This document shows positions 40,672 to 50,395 of a stretch of 64,000 nucleotides of DNA, piece after piece; the first letter of the stretch is position 1; every line of letters starts with the position of its first letter. Where the stretch lies: positions 1,553,001 through 1,617,000 of the forward strand of contig NZ_CP005083.1 in assembly GCF_001563265.1 (NCBI RefSeq), in the 5' to 3' direction. Origin of the DNA: Sphingobium sp. TKS (GTDB taxonomy: Bacteria; Pseudomonadota; Alphaproteobacteria; Sphingomonadales; Sphingomonadaceae). The position numbers were made by a program, and so were the translations under genes. The notes under the pieces were generated by a model. It made no database searches. It had not been told where the DNA came from and was given only the letters and a program-made list of their open reading frames with translations.

Positions 40672-41838
40672 ATGACTTTTGCGGCTATTCTCAGCGCGAG
40701 CCGGGCCGGTGGCGATTCGGCCGGGTCGCTGCGCGGCAGTCTGCATTTCGCCGGGCAGACGCTGGTGGAATATCAGGCGCGGCAGGCCGTGCGCGCGGGC
40801 GCCGACCGGGTGATGATCCTGGTCAGCGTCATCACCCCGGCTCTGTCGCAGGTGGTCGACCGGCTGTCGGCGGACGGCATTGCCGTCGCGCTGGTGCGGG
40901 ACATGGTGTCGATGGTGCGCGATGCGCCGCGTGACGCCGATACGCTGCTGGTCGCGGATGGAGCGATCATCGGACAGAACTATTTCGAGGCGATGGCGGG
41001 CCATGAGGGCAATGCCCTGCTGGTGACGGACGACAGCCGCGCCAGCGCGCCGTTCGAACGGATCGATGCCGGTCAGCGCTGGGCAGGGTTGGCGCGGGTC
41101 AGCCCGGACCTGTTGTTCAACACGCTCGACATGATCGGTGACTGGGATCTGGCGCTGACCCTGGTGCGGGCCGCGGTGCAGGCCGGGGCGCGGCGGGTCA
41201 CCGTGCCGCAGGACGATCTGCTGGAAGGCCGGGTGGCGCTGGTCGAGGCGCAGGAACAGGCCGATCTGGCGGCCCAGGCGGTACTCTCCCACGGGCCGCG
41301 GCAACGGCGGGTAAGGGGCGCGGCGGAACATTATCTGCTGGGTCCGGTCGCGCGGTTGATCAGCCCGGCGTTGATGCGCATGCAGGTTCCCGCCCTGCAG
41401 GTGCGGATCGCGGCCATGGCGCTGGGTGCGATCGCGCTGGTGCCGATCGAACTGCTTTGGACCGGGGCGGGCTTTTGCCTGTTGCTGCTGTCGCTGTTGA
41501 TGGCGGAAACCGCCGACCGGCTGGACGAAATGGCGTTGCGGCCGCTGCCCATGGGCTGGACGGCCTTTGTCGCGCCCGCTTTCGCGGTGGGCGGGATAGC
41601 GCTGGCGGCGCAAGGCGCCACGCCGCTTTATCTGGCGCTGCTGCTGGCGATCATCCAGTTGGCCGACCGCGGGCAAAAGATGGGCGCGGCGCGGCCGTGG
41701 ACGATCTTTACCCCTGCCAGCGCGCTGCTGCCGTTGCTGGCGGGGGCGCTCTTGGGCGTGCTGCCGCTGATGTTCGATCTTGCGATGCTATGCGCCATTG
41801 CCTCTGCCGGAGCGATGATCCTGCTGCGGCGGGTTTGA
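40672..41838 (+). CDS. Nucleotidyltransferase-like / CDP-alcohol transferase-like fusion, motifs degenerate
   Basis: 388 residues. Residues 1-200 look like an alpha/beta nucleotidyltransferase (TFAAILSASRAGG, QTLVEYQARQAVRAGADRV, LLVADGAIIG) but the GxGTR and lysine motif is missing. Residues 215-388 form about five TM helices beginning HYLLGPVARLISPALMRM, as in CDP-alcohol phosphatidyltransferases, yet the D-x2-DG-x2-AR-x8-G-x3-D-x3-D motif is reduced to ETADRLDEMALR. The architecture recalls bifunctional inositol-phosphate cytidylyltransferase/phosphatidyltransferase enzymes. Both halves appear altered, so enzymatic activity is doubtful. The assignment is by domain resemblance only. Confidence 0.55.
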   Translation: MTFAAILSASRAGGDSAGSLRGSLHFAGQTLVEYQARQAVRAGADRVMILVSVITPALSQVVDRLSADGIAVALVRDMVSMVRDAPRDADTLLVADGAIIGQNYFEAMAGHEGNALLVTDDSRASAPFERIDAGQRWAGLARVSPDLLFNTLDMIGDWDLALTLVRAAVQAGARRVTVPQDDLLEGRVALVEAQEQADLAAQAVLSHGPRQRRVRGAAEHYLLGPVARLISPALMRMQVPALQVRIAAMALGAIALVPIELLWTGAGFCLLLLSLLMAETADRLDEMALRPLPMGWTAFVAPAFAVGGIALAAQGATPLYLALLLAIIQLADRGQKMGAARPWTIFTPASALLPLLAGALLGVLPLMFDLAMLCAIASAGAMILLRRV

Positions 41839-41884
41839 GCGATTTTGCTCGTTACGGTTTAGTGCATTTTAACGACGTGCCATT

Positions 41885-42982
41885 ATGCTGGCCGATATGA
41901 GCGCCTTTTCGTCCCTGATCGGACCGACCCAGGCGGACTGCTGGCCAATGGCGCAAGTCATGGCGGGCATGTCCGCCGTTCCTGTTGGTCATGCCATTGA
42001 TCTGGCGTTTTTCTTTCCCGATGAGGGGCGGGAGCGGCACGATGCGCTGGTGGCGGAAACCCGGCGGCATCTGGGCGGATGCCTGACCGCGATCGAGATC
42101 GGATTGCGCTTGGCGCTGGAGGAAACGCCCGAAATCGCAGCAGCCCTGGCGCAATGGCCGCGGCCTGTCTGCTGGCCGACCCTGCGCGCGCAGCCGACCC
42201 TGCTGGGACCGGCGCTACTCGCCCATATGCAGATGCGGGGCGGGATCAGCCTGATGCTGCGCCAATTTGGCGTGTCCGATGGCAACGCTGGCGGCGAATC
42301 GGAAGCGGAGTCGCTGTTTCCCGCCGACGATCCTGCCTTGGGGAATGCGCTGGCGGCGCTGATGTTGGCCGAGGGGCGATGGCTGATGACGGCGGCGGAG
42401 GATCAGCCGATGCAGCCCGATCTGCCTGCGGATTTTTTCGCGGAATTGCTGTGGACGGCGGCGGCTTGCCTGGCGGCGATCGTCCAGCGGAGCGGCCTGA
42501 TGGAGCCCGAGGCGGTGTTGCCCTTGGTCGAAGCGGCGGCGCAGCGGCTGCTCGCGCGGCATGATGAGGCTTTGGGACCGATTGCGGCGGCCGACAGGCT
42601 GGTCCGTCAACTGGGCGATGGGGCAGACGCGCCGGAATTGATGGGCGCGGCGCTGGGGCAGAGGCAATTTCTGTTGTTTGCGGCGCTGGCCGGACGGCGG
42701 TTGCGGATGGAGAGCGCGCAGGTCGCTGACATATTGGTCATGGGGCCGGTGGGACAGGTCGCCGCGCTCTGCCGCGCCCTCGGGGGATCGGATGCAGATT
42801 ACCGGCATTTGCTGCTGGCGTTGCGGCCGGTGCGGCCGTCCCTGTCCGACGCGGCGATTGTCGGGGAAGCGGTGCGCTATCAGGATCTCACCATGGCGCA
42901 GGCGGATGCGGCGGTGAACGCCCTGCGCGCGCCCGCGGCGCTGCGGGCCAAGCTCGATCATCTGCTGCGGATTAGCGGTTGA
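41885..42982 (+). CDS. Hypothetical protein, DUF2336-like
   Basis: 365 residues (361 if the second ATG, 41897, is used), almost all predicted helix, soluble, rich in Ala, Leu and Arg. Blocks such as QRQFLLFAALAGRRLRME and PVGQVAALCRALG resemble the helical-repeat DUF2336 proteins of Alphaproteobacteria, which are often near two-component genes; the match is weak. Its end overlaps the next gene (TGATG), so translation is coupled to the histidine-kinase-like protein. Confidence 0.6.
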   Translation: MLADMSAFSSLIGPTQADCWPMAQVMAGMSAVPVGHAIDLAFFFPDEGRERHDALVAETRRHLGGCLTAIEIGLRLALEETPEIAAALAQWPRPVCWPTLRAQPTLLGPALLAHMQMRGGISLMLRQFGVSDGNAGGESEAESLFPADDPALGNALAALMLAEGRWLMTAAEDQPMQPDLPADFFAELLWTAAACLAAIVQRSGLMEPEAVLPLVEAAAQRLLARHDEALGPIAAADRLVRQLGDGADAPELMGAALGQRQFLLFAALAGRRLRMESAQVADILVMGPVGQVAALCRALGGSDADYRHLLLALRPVRPSLSDAAIVGEAVRYQDLTMAQADAAVNALRAPAALRAKLDHLLRISG

Positions 42983-44364
42983 TGAACATGCCGGCGCATC
43001 CTGCCATCATCCGGGCGACAGTCGCTGCGGACGGTCGGCTGCTGAGTGCGGATGCGCCCTTGCTCGCCTTGCAGCAGGAGGCAGGGGGGGATTTGGGAAC
43101 TATGCTGGCGATCCCGCAACTGGCGGCGATGGTTCGGCTGGCTGGACATCTGGGAATCGCGCTGTCGCGGCCTGTCGTCGCTGCGGCGGAACGCGGCGAT
43201 ATCGACATGTGGGTGCGCGCCAGGCCGGAAGCGGAACTGGTTCAGCTTGCCGTCATCGATTGGCATGAGCGGCAGCCGGCTGTCGCGCCGGTCGATCTGA
43301 TGCGGCGGGATACCCACATCGCCGCCCTGTCGGACGGCTGGACATGGCAGATCGACACGCAATTGCGGTTCCAGATGGTGCTGGAGGGCTTTGGCGAAGA
43401 GGGCGCGCTGCCTTCGGCGGCGCCCGTGCCGGGCAGCCGCTTCACCAGCTATTTCGAATTGCGTCCGGATGCGGACGGCGATCTGTCGATCCTGCGCGGC
43501 TTTGCCCAGCGGCGCGCCTTTCGCGATCAGGTTGCGGCGCTGACCGGCGATGCTGCGCAGCGCTTCATGCTGTCGGGCTTTCCGATGTTCGATCTGGCCG
43601 GGCAATTGGTGGGCTATCGCGGGAAGGCGCTGCCGCTGGATCGCGCAGTGGCGGCGCCACTCGCCGCGCCGGAGCCGGTGGTGTTCTATCCCGCCGAGTT
43701 CGGCAAAAGGCTGGACCGCTCGTTGCGCCAGCCTTTGGGCCGGATCATCGCCAATGCGGATTCGATCGGTGCGCAATTGGAAGGGCCGTTGCGGCCGGAT
43801 TATGTCGGCTATGCCCATGACATATCGGCGGCGGGGCGGCATTTGATGGCGCTGATCGACGATCTGGCCGATCTGCAAGCGATCGACCGGCCCGATTTCA
43901 GCGTGATAGCCGAAGAGATCGATCTGGCCGACATAGGGAGACGGGCCGCCGGGCTGTTCCTGGTCAAGGCGCTGGATCGCGGGATTTGCGTGGTGGCGCC
44001 CGCGCCGGAGGTGAAGCAGCCTGCGGTCGGGGAATTCCGCCGTGCCTTACAGATATTGATGAACCTTGTCGGCAATGCGGTCCGCTATGCGCCCGAAGGA
44101 TCGACCGTGCGGATCGAGACTGGCCGGGAAGCCGGGCAAGCCTGGATTGCGGTGCTGGACCGGGGGGATGGCATTCCCGCGGACAGCCGTGAGCGCATCT
44201 TCGACAAGTTCGAGCGACTGGGCCGCAGCGATGCGGGCGGCAGCGGATTGGGGCTTTATATTTCGCGGCGTCTGGCGCGAGCGATGGATGGAGATATCCG
44301 CATCGACGACGCGCCGGAAGGGGGCGCGCACTTTACGCTTTTGCTTCCTGTTTTTGCGGGGTAG
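42979..44364 (+). CDS. PAS-containing histidine kinase-like protein with arginine at the H-box
   Basis: 461 residues, soluble. A PAS-like region begins about residue 120 (DGWTWQIDTQLRF). The dimerisation helix reads FGKRLDRSLRQPLGRIIANA; alignment with SHELRTPL places arginine 247 where the phospho-histidine belongs. The ATP-binding domain is complete: N-box MNLVGNAVRYAP (N366), G1 DRGDGIP (394-400), F-box FDKFERLG, G2 GGSGLGLYIS (420-429). It can probably bind ATP but not autophosphorylate at the standard site. Caulobacter DivL, which has tyrosine at this site, shows that such proteins can control kinases allosterically; DivL identity is not claimed. Confidence 0.8.
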   Translation: MMNMPAHPAIIRATVAADGRLLSADAPLLALQQEAGGDLGTMLAIPQLAAMVRLAGHLGIALSRPVVAAAERGDIDMWVRARPEAELVQLAVIDWHERQPAVAPVDLMRRDTHIAALSDGWTWQIDTQLRFQMVLEGFGEEGALPSAAPVPGSRFTSYFELRPDADGDLSILRGFAQRRAFRDQVAALTGDAAQRFMLSGFPMFDLAGQLVGYRGKALPLDRAVAAPLAAPEPVVFYPAEFGKRLDRSLRQPLGRIIANADSIGAQLEGPLRPDYVGYAHDISAAGRHLMALIDDLADLQAIDRPDFSVIAEEIDLADIGRRAAGLFLVKALDRGICVVAPAPEVKQPAVGEFRRALQILMNLVGNAVRYAPEGSTVRIETGREAGQAWIAVLDRGDGIPADSRERIFDKFERLGRSDAGGSGLGLYISRRLARAMDGDIRIDDAPEGGAHFTLLLPVFAG

Positions 44365-44423
44365 CCAAGGGGAAGGGCCGGTAGCGGACGTTCTGTTCCG
44401 CGCTGTTTTCCTTGAAGCGCAGC

Positions 44424-44508
44424 GTGCTCCTGCGAAGGCAGGAGTCCAGTTCCTACGGTGCGATGATCCACAAGCGGCGGAACTGGGTTCCTGCCTTCGC
44501 AGGAACAC
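44424..44508. repeat. REP-like inverted repeat
   Basis: Arms GTGCTCCTGCGAAGGCAGGA and TTCCTGCCTTCGCAGGAACA flank about 40 bases that also partly pair (CCAGTTCC with GGAACTGG). Same class as the repeat at 32985-33069. It lies between two convergent genes. Confidence 0.8.
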
Positions 44509-44564
44509 GGATGCGCTCAATGGCAGCTAATGGCTATTTTTGTAAAACATCACATGTTCCGGCT

Positions 44565-44594
44565 GAAAAAAAACGGCGCCTATCGGGCGCCGTT
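44565..44594 (-). terminator. Rho-independent terminator of gltA
   Basis: On the minus strand, after the gltA stop: stem AACGGCGCC / GGCGCCGTT (44594-44586 with 44580-44572), loop of five bases, then a run of T. A textbook intrinsic terminator. Confidence 0.9.
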
Positions 44595-44619
44595 TCTCTT
44601 TTCTCATTGTCAGCGCCGC

Positions 44620-45906
44620 TTAGCGCTTTTCGACCGGGACATAGTCGCGCTGCGCGGGTCCAGTGTAGAGCTGGCGCGGACGGCCGATCTTCTGCGCGGG
44701 GTCCGAAATCATTTCGTTCCACTGCGCGACCCAGCCGACGGTGCGGGCGAGCGCGAACAGCACGGTGAACATCTCGGTCGGGAAGCCGATGGCCGAGAGG
44801 ATCACGCCCGAATAGAAGTCGACATTCGGATAGAGCTTCTTTTCGACAAAATAAGGATCGTGAAGCGCGATCTGCTCCAGTTCCTTCGCCACGTCGAAGA
44901 TCGGGTCGTTCACGCCCAGCTTGGCCAGAACATCCTTCGCGGTCTTCTGCATCACGGTCGCGCGCGGATCGTAATTCTTGTAGACGCGGTGGCCAAAGCC
45001 CATCAGGCGGAACGGATCGTCCTTGTTTTTGGCGCGGGCGATATATTCGGGAATGCGATCGACGGTGCCGATTTCGCGCAGCATGTTGAGCGCCGCTTCG
45101 TTCGCGCCGCCATGCGCCGGACCCCAGAGGCAGGCGATGCCGGCAGCGATGCAGGCGAAGGGATTGGCGCCCGACGAACCGGCCAGACGCACGGTCGAGG
45201 TCGACGCATTCTGTTCATGGTCGGCATGGAGCGTGAAGATCTTGTCCATCGCATCGACGATGACCGGATCGGGCTCATATTCTTCCGCCGGGACGGAGAA
45301 GGTCATGCGCAGGAAGTTGGCGGTGTAGCTCAAATCGTTGCGCGGATAGACGAAGGGCTGACCCACCGAATATTTATACGCCATGGCCGCGATCGTGGGC
45401 ATCTTGGCGATCAGGCGGTGGCTGGCGATCTTGCGCTGTTCCGGATCGTTGATGTCGGTCGAATCATGGTAGAAGGCCGACAGCGCGCCAACCACGCCGC
45501 ACATGATCGCCATCGGGTGCGCGTCGCGGCGGAAACCGCGGTAGAAGGTGGTGAGCTGTTCATGCACCATGGTGTGGCGCGTGATCGTGCGGGTGAAATC
45601 CTCCAGCTCCTTCTTGGACGGCAGTTCGCCGTTGAGGAGCAGGTAGCTGACTTCCATGAAGGTCGACTGCTCGGCAAGCTGGTCGATCGGATAGCCGCGA
45701 TGCAGCAGCACGCCGGCGTCGCCATCGATATAGGTCAGGCCCGAATCGCAGCTCGCGGTCGAGGTGAAGCCCGGATCATAGGTAAACATGCCGGTGTTGG
45801 CGTAAAGCTTGCGAACATCGATGACCTGCGGGCCGACCGTGCCATTCAGAATGGCATAGTCTTTCGCGTCGCCTCCGACGGTCAAAGTGGCATTATTATC
45901 CGACAT
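44620..45906 (-). CDS. gltA: Citrate synthase
   Basis: Condenses acetyl-CoA and oxaloacetate to citrate in the TCA cycle. Type II (hexameric, NADH-sensitive class) by its 428-residue length and the N-terminal beta domain ([16 protein letters not shown]). Active-site blocks: [33 protein letters not shown] (His) and [15 protein letters not shown] (His), with Asp in the later [11 protein letters not shown] to VDFYSGVI region. ATG 45906 has AGGAGA upstream; codons in frame before it belong to the spacer. Downstream of gltX by 17 bases, probably co-transcribed. Confidence 0.96.
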   Translation of the reverse strand: MSDNNATLTVGGDAKDYAILNGTVGPQVIDVRKLYANTGMFTYDPGFTSTASCDSGLTYIDGDAGVLLHRGYPIDQLAEQSTFMEVSYLLLNGELPSKKELEDFTRTITRHTMVHEQLTTFYRGFRRDAHPMAIMCGVVGALSAFYHDSTDINDPEQRKIASHRLIAKMPTIAAMAYKYSVGQPFVYPRNDLSYTANFLRMTFSVPAEEYEPDPVIVDAMDKIFTLHADHEQNASTSTVRLAGSSGANPFACIAAGIACLWGPAHGGANEAALNMLREIGTVDRIPEYIARAKNKDDPFRLMGFGHRVYKNYDPRATVMQKTAKDVLAKLGVNDPIFDVAKELEQIALHDPYFVEKKLYPNVDFYSGVILSAIGFPTEMFTVLFALARTVGWVAQWNEMISDPAQKIGRPRQLYTGPAQRDYVPVEKR

Positions 45907-45923
45907 GCTGTTCTCCTGATACT

Positions 45924-47378
45924 TCAATCGGCCGATGCGTGCCTCACAGCGGCCAATCGTTCCAAGCTCTCCGCCTTCCCCAAAAGGAAAAGGACGTCGA
46001 AAATTCCCGGCGAAACCGTGCGACCGGTCAGCGCCGCGCGCAAAGGCTGCGCGACCTTTCCAAGCCCGAGGCTGGCATCCTCTGCCACGCGGCGTATTGC
46101 TTCCTCGATCGCTTCGACCGTCCAGGACTGGATGGGTGCAAGAGCGTCGGCTGTCTGTCCCAGCAGCGCGCGCGCCGAGTCGTCTAGCAGAGCAAGAGCC
46201 TTCTCGTCAAAATCGAGCGGGCAATTTTTGAACAAGAATTCGGCCCCCTCCGCAATTTCGTTAAGCGTCTTGGCGCGGGGTTTCAGCGACGCCATGGCGT
46301 CGGTCAGCAGCTTTTCGGCGCCTTCGGGCAAGGGAGTGCCCAGCCTTTCCCCGATTCGCGGCGCGACCAGCGCAGCCAGGCGCGCATCATCGGCTTCGCG
46401 CAGATAATGGCCGTTCAGATTTTCCAGCTTCTTGATGTCGAAGCGTGAAGGTGAGCGGCCGACGCCCGTGATATCAAAAAGTTCGACGGCGCGGTCGAGG
46501 GAGATGATCTCTTCATCGCCATGGCCCCAGCCGAGTCGCAGCAGATAGTTGAGCACCGCTTCGGGCAGCATGCCCATTTCGTCGCGATAAGCGTCAACGC
46601 CCAGCGCGCCGTGGCGCTTGGAGAGTTTCGCGCCATCCGATCCGTGGATCAGCGGGATATGGGCGTAGACTGGCTCTTCCCAACCCATGGCTTTGATGAT
46701 GCCAAGCTGGCGGAACGCATTGTTGAGATGGTCGTCGCCGCGAATGACATGAGTGACGCCCATGTCATGATCGTCGACCACCACGGCCAGCATATAAGTA
46801 GGCGTGCCGTCGGAGCGCAGCAGGATCATATCGTCCAGCTCCGCATTTTGGACGACGACGCGGCCCTGCACGGCGTCCTCGATCACCGTTTCGCCTTCGC
46901 GCGGCGCTTTCAGGCGGATGACGAAGGGTGCGCCTTCAGGCGCCTCCTCGATCGAGCGGTCGCGCCAGCGCCCGTCATAGCGCATGGGTTGCTTCGCGGC
47001 GCGCTGCTGCTCGCGCAGTTCCGCCAGTTCCTCGGGCGACGCATAGCAGCGATAGGCATGACCGGCGGCGAGCAACTGGTTCGCCACTTCGGCATGGCGG
47101 GGGGTGCGCTCGAACTGGAAGACCGCGGGTTCGTCGCCGCCCAGACCCAGCCATTCCAGGCCGTCGAAAATCGCGGTCACGGCTTCCTCAGTGGAACGCG
47201 CCCGGTCCGTGTCCTCGATCCGCAGCAGGAACTTGCCGCCATGATGACGCGCGAACAGCCAGTTGAAGAGCGCGGTGCGCGCGCCGCCGATATGAAGAAA
47301 ACCGGTAGGCGAGGGCGCAAAACGGGTTACTACCTGTTTGTTCGAACCCGTAGCACTCACCGCTTCATTCCCTGACAT
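45924..47378 (-). CDS. gltX: Glutamyl-tRNA synthetase
   Basis: Class I aminoacyl-tRNA synthetase. HIGH motif in [23 protein letters not shown]-type motif [10 protein letters not shown], and glutamate recognition in RIEDTDRAR. 484 residues, as expected for the discriminating type; many Alphaproteobacteria have two copies, so specificity for tRNA-Glu or tRNA-Gln cannot be told here. Divergent from comEC with only 27 bases between the starts. Confidence 0.95.
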   Translation of the reverse strand: MSGNEAVSATGSNKQVVTRFAPSPTGFLHIGGARTALFNWLFARHHGGKFLLRIEDTDRARSTEEAVTAIFDGLEWLGLGGDEPAVFQFERTPRHAEVANQLLAAGHAYRCYASPEELAELREQQRAAKQPMRYDGRWRDRSIEEAPEGAPFVIRLKAPREGETVIEDAVQGRVVVQNAELDDMILLRSDGTPTYMLAVVVDDHDMGVTHVIRGDDHLNNAFRQLGIIKAMGWEEPVYAHIPLIHGSDGAKLSKRHGALGVDAYRDEMGMLPEAVLNYLLRLGWGHGDEEIISLDRAVELFDITGVGRSPSRFDIKKLENLNGHYLREADDARLAALVAPRIGERLGTPLPEGAEKLLTDAMASLKPRAKTLNEIAEGAEFLFKNCPLDFDEKALALLDDSARALLGQTADALAPIQSWTVEAIEEAIRRVAEDASLGLGKVAQPLRAALTGRTVSPGIFDVLFLLGKAESLERLAAVRHASAD

Positions 47379-47405
47379 TCGCCCTGATATCCACCCGGCC
47401 TATCC

Positions 47406-49571
47406 ATGATCGCGACGCCCCCTAGCATGGCTTTCGAGCCACGACAAACCTCCGTTGTCACTTCCGCCCGGGCAAGGGCGGAACGGATTCGGCGCGGCTT
47501 GGAACTTTGGCTGGAGGAAGAGCGCGAGCGGCTGCCGCTTTGGGTTCCGGTTGCCTTGGCTGTTGGTATTGCGGCCTGGTTCGCCTTGCCTAATAGATTG
47601 CAATGGCTTGCCTTTTGCTGCGCCATGTTGGCGGGGGCATGCGCCGCGCTTGTTTTGCCGATCGGCGGACGGGTGCGTCAGGCGATCCTGGCGGGCAGCC
47701 TTTTGGCCTGTGCAGGATGCCTGCTGGTCTGGGCAAAGGCGATGATGTGGGGCGCGCCGCCCTTGCCTCGGGCGGCTTTTGTCGAGCTGACGGGGGAGGT
47801 CAGATCGGTCGACCGGCGCCCTGCGCAGAAGATGAGTCGCGTGCTGGTTCGTCCGATCGGCATGCCCGCGCTGCCGTCTCTGATACGCGTCAATCTTGAC
47901 GATGCGCTGATGCCGGCGGGTATCGGGGAGGGGGCGGTCCTGCGCTTCCGGACGAGGCTGATGCCGCCTGCACCACCCAGCCTGCCGGGCGGCTATGATT
48001 TCGCGCGCCGGGCCTATTTTGACGGGATCGGTGCGACCGGGCGCGTGCTGCGGCCGATCACCGTCCTGCGGCCCGCGACGGCGGGGCCGCCGCTCAGGGC
48101 TCGGCTGTTCGCGCATATTCTGGAACGGGTTCCGGGGAAGGGCGCAGGCATTGCCGCCGCTCTGGCTACGGGGGATCAAGGCGCGATTTCCGAAGTCGAT
48201 GCCGCGGCGATGCGGCGGAGCGGGCTTGCTCACCTTCTGTCCATCAGCGGCCTGCATGTCACGGCCTTGATCGCGGCGGTGATTTTCCTGCTGATGCGGG
48301 CGATGGCGCTGAGCCGTCGGGCGGCGCTCGACTGGCCCCTGATGCTGGTCGCGGCGGGCGGCGGGGCTTTGGCGGGTATCGGTTATACGCTTCTGACGGG
48401 TGCGGAAGTGCCGACCGTGCGGTCATGCGTCGCTGCCTTGCTGGTCCTGGGCGGGCTGGCAATGGGGCGGGACGCGATCACGCTCAGGCTGGTGGCGGCG
48501 GGCGCGTTGGTGGTGCTGATCCTCTGGCCCGAAGCGCTGGTGGGGCCGAGTTTCCAGATGAGTTTCGCCGCGGTGGTCGCCCTGGTGTCGCTGGGTGAGC
48601 ATCCGCGCTTTCGTGCTTTCCTGTCGGCGCGGGACGAAGAAATATGGCGCCGGATCGCCCGCAATCTTATGGGCATGCTGGCGACGGGACTGGTGGTCGA
48701 ACTGGTGCTGGCCCCCATCGCGCTTTTTCATTTCCACAAGGCGGGCATGCTGGGTTCGGTCGCCAATCTAGTGGCCATACCGCTCACCACTCTGGTCGTC
48801 ATGCCGTTGGAGGCGATGGCCTTGCTGTTCGATATGGGCGGATGGGGCGCCCCCTTCTGGTGGCTCACCGCCCGCTCGCTGGACCTGTTGCTGCTGGTTG
48901 CGCATGGGGTGGCGTCCAGCCCCGGGGCGGTGGTTCTGGCGCCCGGGCAATCGGGGGTGGTGTTCGGCTTCATCCTGTCAGGCATGTTGTGGTGCCTGTT
49001 ATGGCGAAGCCGGTGGCGCTGGGCGGGTTTGATGCCAGTGACGGCTGGCGTGGTGATGATCGTGACCAGTTCGCCACCCGCCATCTTGATAACGGGAGAT
49101 GGTCGCCATGTCGCGGTCCGGACTGCGAATGACGGCATGGCGACGCTGCGCGGGCGGGCGGGCAGCTATGTGCGGGAGGTCATGGCGGAAAGCGCGGGCT
49201 ATGACGGCACGCTGGAGGCAATGGCGGCGTTGCCGCAAGCCCGCTGTTCTCCCGATCTTTGCGCCGTTCGCGTGACGGGCGGAGGCCGGAACTGGAACCT
49301 GCTGCTGACGCGAAGCAGCATGAAGATCGACAATGCCATATTGGCGCGGGATTGCGCGCGCGTCGATATCGTCGTCAGCGATCGGCGCCTGCCGGGGGTC
49401 TGCCGACCGCGCTGGTTGAAGGTGGATCGACGATCCCTGGCCGCAACGGGCGGCCTTGCCATCGATCTCGACCATGGCTCCATCCGCAGCGTGAAGACCG
49501 GGAATGACGAGCATCCCTGGGTCGCGCGGCCTTTGGGTCGACCGCGCGGATTGCCGGGTCGTCAGTTATAG
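47406..49571 (+). CDS. comEC: ComEC/Rec2 family DNA-uptake channel protein
   Basis: 721-residue inner-membrane protein. N-terminal TM helices, an OB-like extracytoplasmic domain with the DUF4131 region (about 110-215), then the competence domain with [37 protein letters not shown] and [12 protein letters not shown], typical of ComEC. The C-terminal metallo-beta-lactamase-like domain is reduced to a short region without HxHxDH. It overlaps the convergent lexA by ten bases. Confidence 0.92.
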   Translation: MIATPPSMAFEPRQTSVVTSARARAERIRRGLELWLEEERERLPLWVPVALAVGIAAWFALPNRLQWLAFCCAMLAGACAALVLPIGGRVRQAILAGSLLACAGCLLVWAKAMMWGAPPLPRAAFVELTGEVRSVDRRPAQKMSRVLVRPIGMPALPSLIRVNLDDALMPAGIGEGAVLRFRTRLMPPAPPSLPGGYDFARRAYFDGIGATGRVLRPITVLRPATAGPPLRARLFAHILERVPGKGAGIAAALATGDQGAISEVDAAAMRRSGLAHLLSISGLHVTALIAAVIFLLMRAMALSRRAALDWPLMLVAAGGGALAGIGYTLLTGAEVPTVRSCVAALLVLGGLAMGRDAITLRLVAAGALVVLILWPEALVGPSFQMSFAAVVALVSLGEHPRFRAFLSARDEEIWRRIARNLMGMLATGLVVELVLAPIALFHFHKAGMLGSVANLVAIPLTTLVVMPLEAMALLFDMGGWGAPFWWLTARSLDLLLLVAHGVASSPGAVVLAPGQSGVVFGFILSGMLWCLLWRSRWRWAGLMPVTAGVVMIVTSSPPAILITGDGRHVAVRTANDGMATLRGRAGSYVREVMAESAGYDGTLEAMAALPQARCSPDLCAVRVTGGGRNWNLLLTRSSMKIDNAILARDCARVDIVVSDRRLPGVCRPRWLKVDRRSLAATGGLAIDLDHGSIRSVKTGNDEHPWVARPLGRPRGLPGRQL

Positions 49572-50245
49572 CGCCGCAATAACCCCGCCAGCTTTCCCTG
49601 TATCCGGACCTGCTGCGGATTGTAGATTTGCGGTTCATAGGCACTGTTGGCGGGATCGAGCCGAACCTTCTGTCCTTCGCGGTGGAAATATTTGAGGGTG
49701 GCCTCATTCTCGTCGATCAGCGCGACCACGATCTGTCCTTCGCGCGCCACCTCGGTGCGCTGGATGAGCGCGAAGTCGCCGTCGAGTATTCCCGCCTCGA
49801 CCATGGAATCGCCTGCCACTTCCAACGCATAATGATCTCCGGTCCCGAGCAGCGCCGCGGGGACGGAGAGCATATTCTGCCCCTCCAACGCTTCGATCGG
49901 CACGCCCGCCGCGATGCGGCCGTGCAGCGGAATCTCAAGGATGTCATTGGCGGCAGGCGGCGTGATCAACGCCGGTCCGGTCGCCAAGGGGGCTTTGAGC
50001 GGCGCAATGAGCTTGGGCGCGCGATGCATGGCGTCGGGAAGCTTGAGCACCTCCAGCGCACGGGCGCGATTGGGCAGGCGGCGAATGAAGCCGCGCTCCT
50101 CCAACGCGTTGATTAGGCGGTGAATGCCGGATTTGGACCGCAGGTCCAGCGCTTCCTTCATCTCCTCGAAAGAGGGGGAGACGCCTCCCTCCTCCAGCCG
50201 GGTCTGAATGAAGCTCAGCAATTCCTGTTGCTTGGGTGTCAACAT
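49562..50245 (-). CDS. lexA: SOS response repressor LexA
   Basis: 227-residue transcriptional repressor and self-cleaving serine protease. N-terminal winged helix ([40 protein letters not shown]), cleavage site Ala-Gly in [11 protein letters not shown], catalytic serine in [15 protein letters not shown] and lysine in NEATLKYF. Longer than E. coli LexA by a linker, as is usual in Alphaproteobacteria. The start is 19 bases from a perfect LexA box, so it is autoregulated. Confidence 0.96.
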   Translation of the reverse strand: MLTPKQQELLSFIQTRLEEGGVSPSFEEMKEALDLRSKSGIHRLINALEERGFIRRLPNRARALEVLKLPDAMHRAPKLIAPLKAPLATGPALITPPAANDILEIPLHGRIAAGVPIEALEGQNMLSVPAALLGTGDHYALEVAGDSMVEAGILDGDFALIQRTEVAREGQIVVALIDENEATLKYFHREGQKVRLDPANSAYEPQIYNPQQVRIQGKLAGLLRRYN

Positions 50246-50263
50246 CTCGCCTTGCCCTCCTTG

Positions 50264-50278
50264 GAACGTATGGGGAAC
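50264..50278 (-). promoter_or_regulatory. LexA box upstream of lexA
   Basis: GAAC-GTATGGG-GAAC on the plus strand, i.e. GTTC-N7-GTTC for lexA: exact alphaproteobacterial SOS operator. The left end of the IS element begins 24 bases further on, so the operator itself is untouched. Confidence 0.9.
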
Positions 50279-50301
50279 GCATAGGAAACGGAAAGGGGTA
50301 A

Positions 50302-50340
50302 GTCAAGCGCCTGGTTATTATCCCTTTCCGACAAGTAGCG
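50302..50340 (+). repeat. Left terminal inverted repeat of the IS
   Basis: Reading inward: GTCAAGCGCCTGGTTATTAT then CCC and, further in, ACAAGTAGCG. It pairs with the reversed right end at about 27 of 38 positions, by eye. Confidence 0.75.
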
Positions 50341-50395
50341 ATATCCGCTATATGCGATCCCCATGCCGAAGGAGATTCGGCATGAAGGGGGCAAG

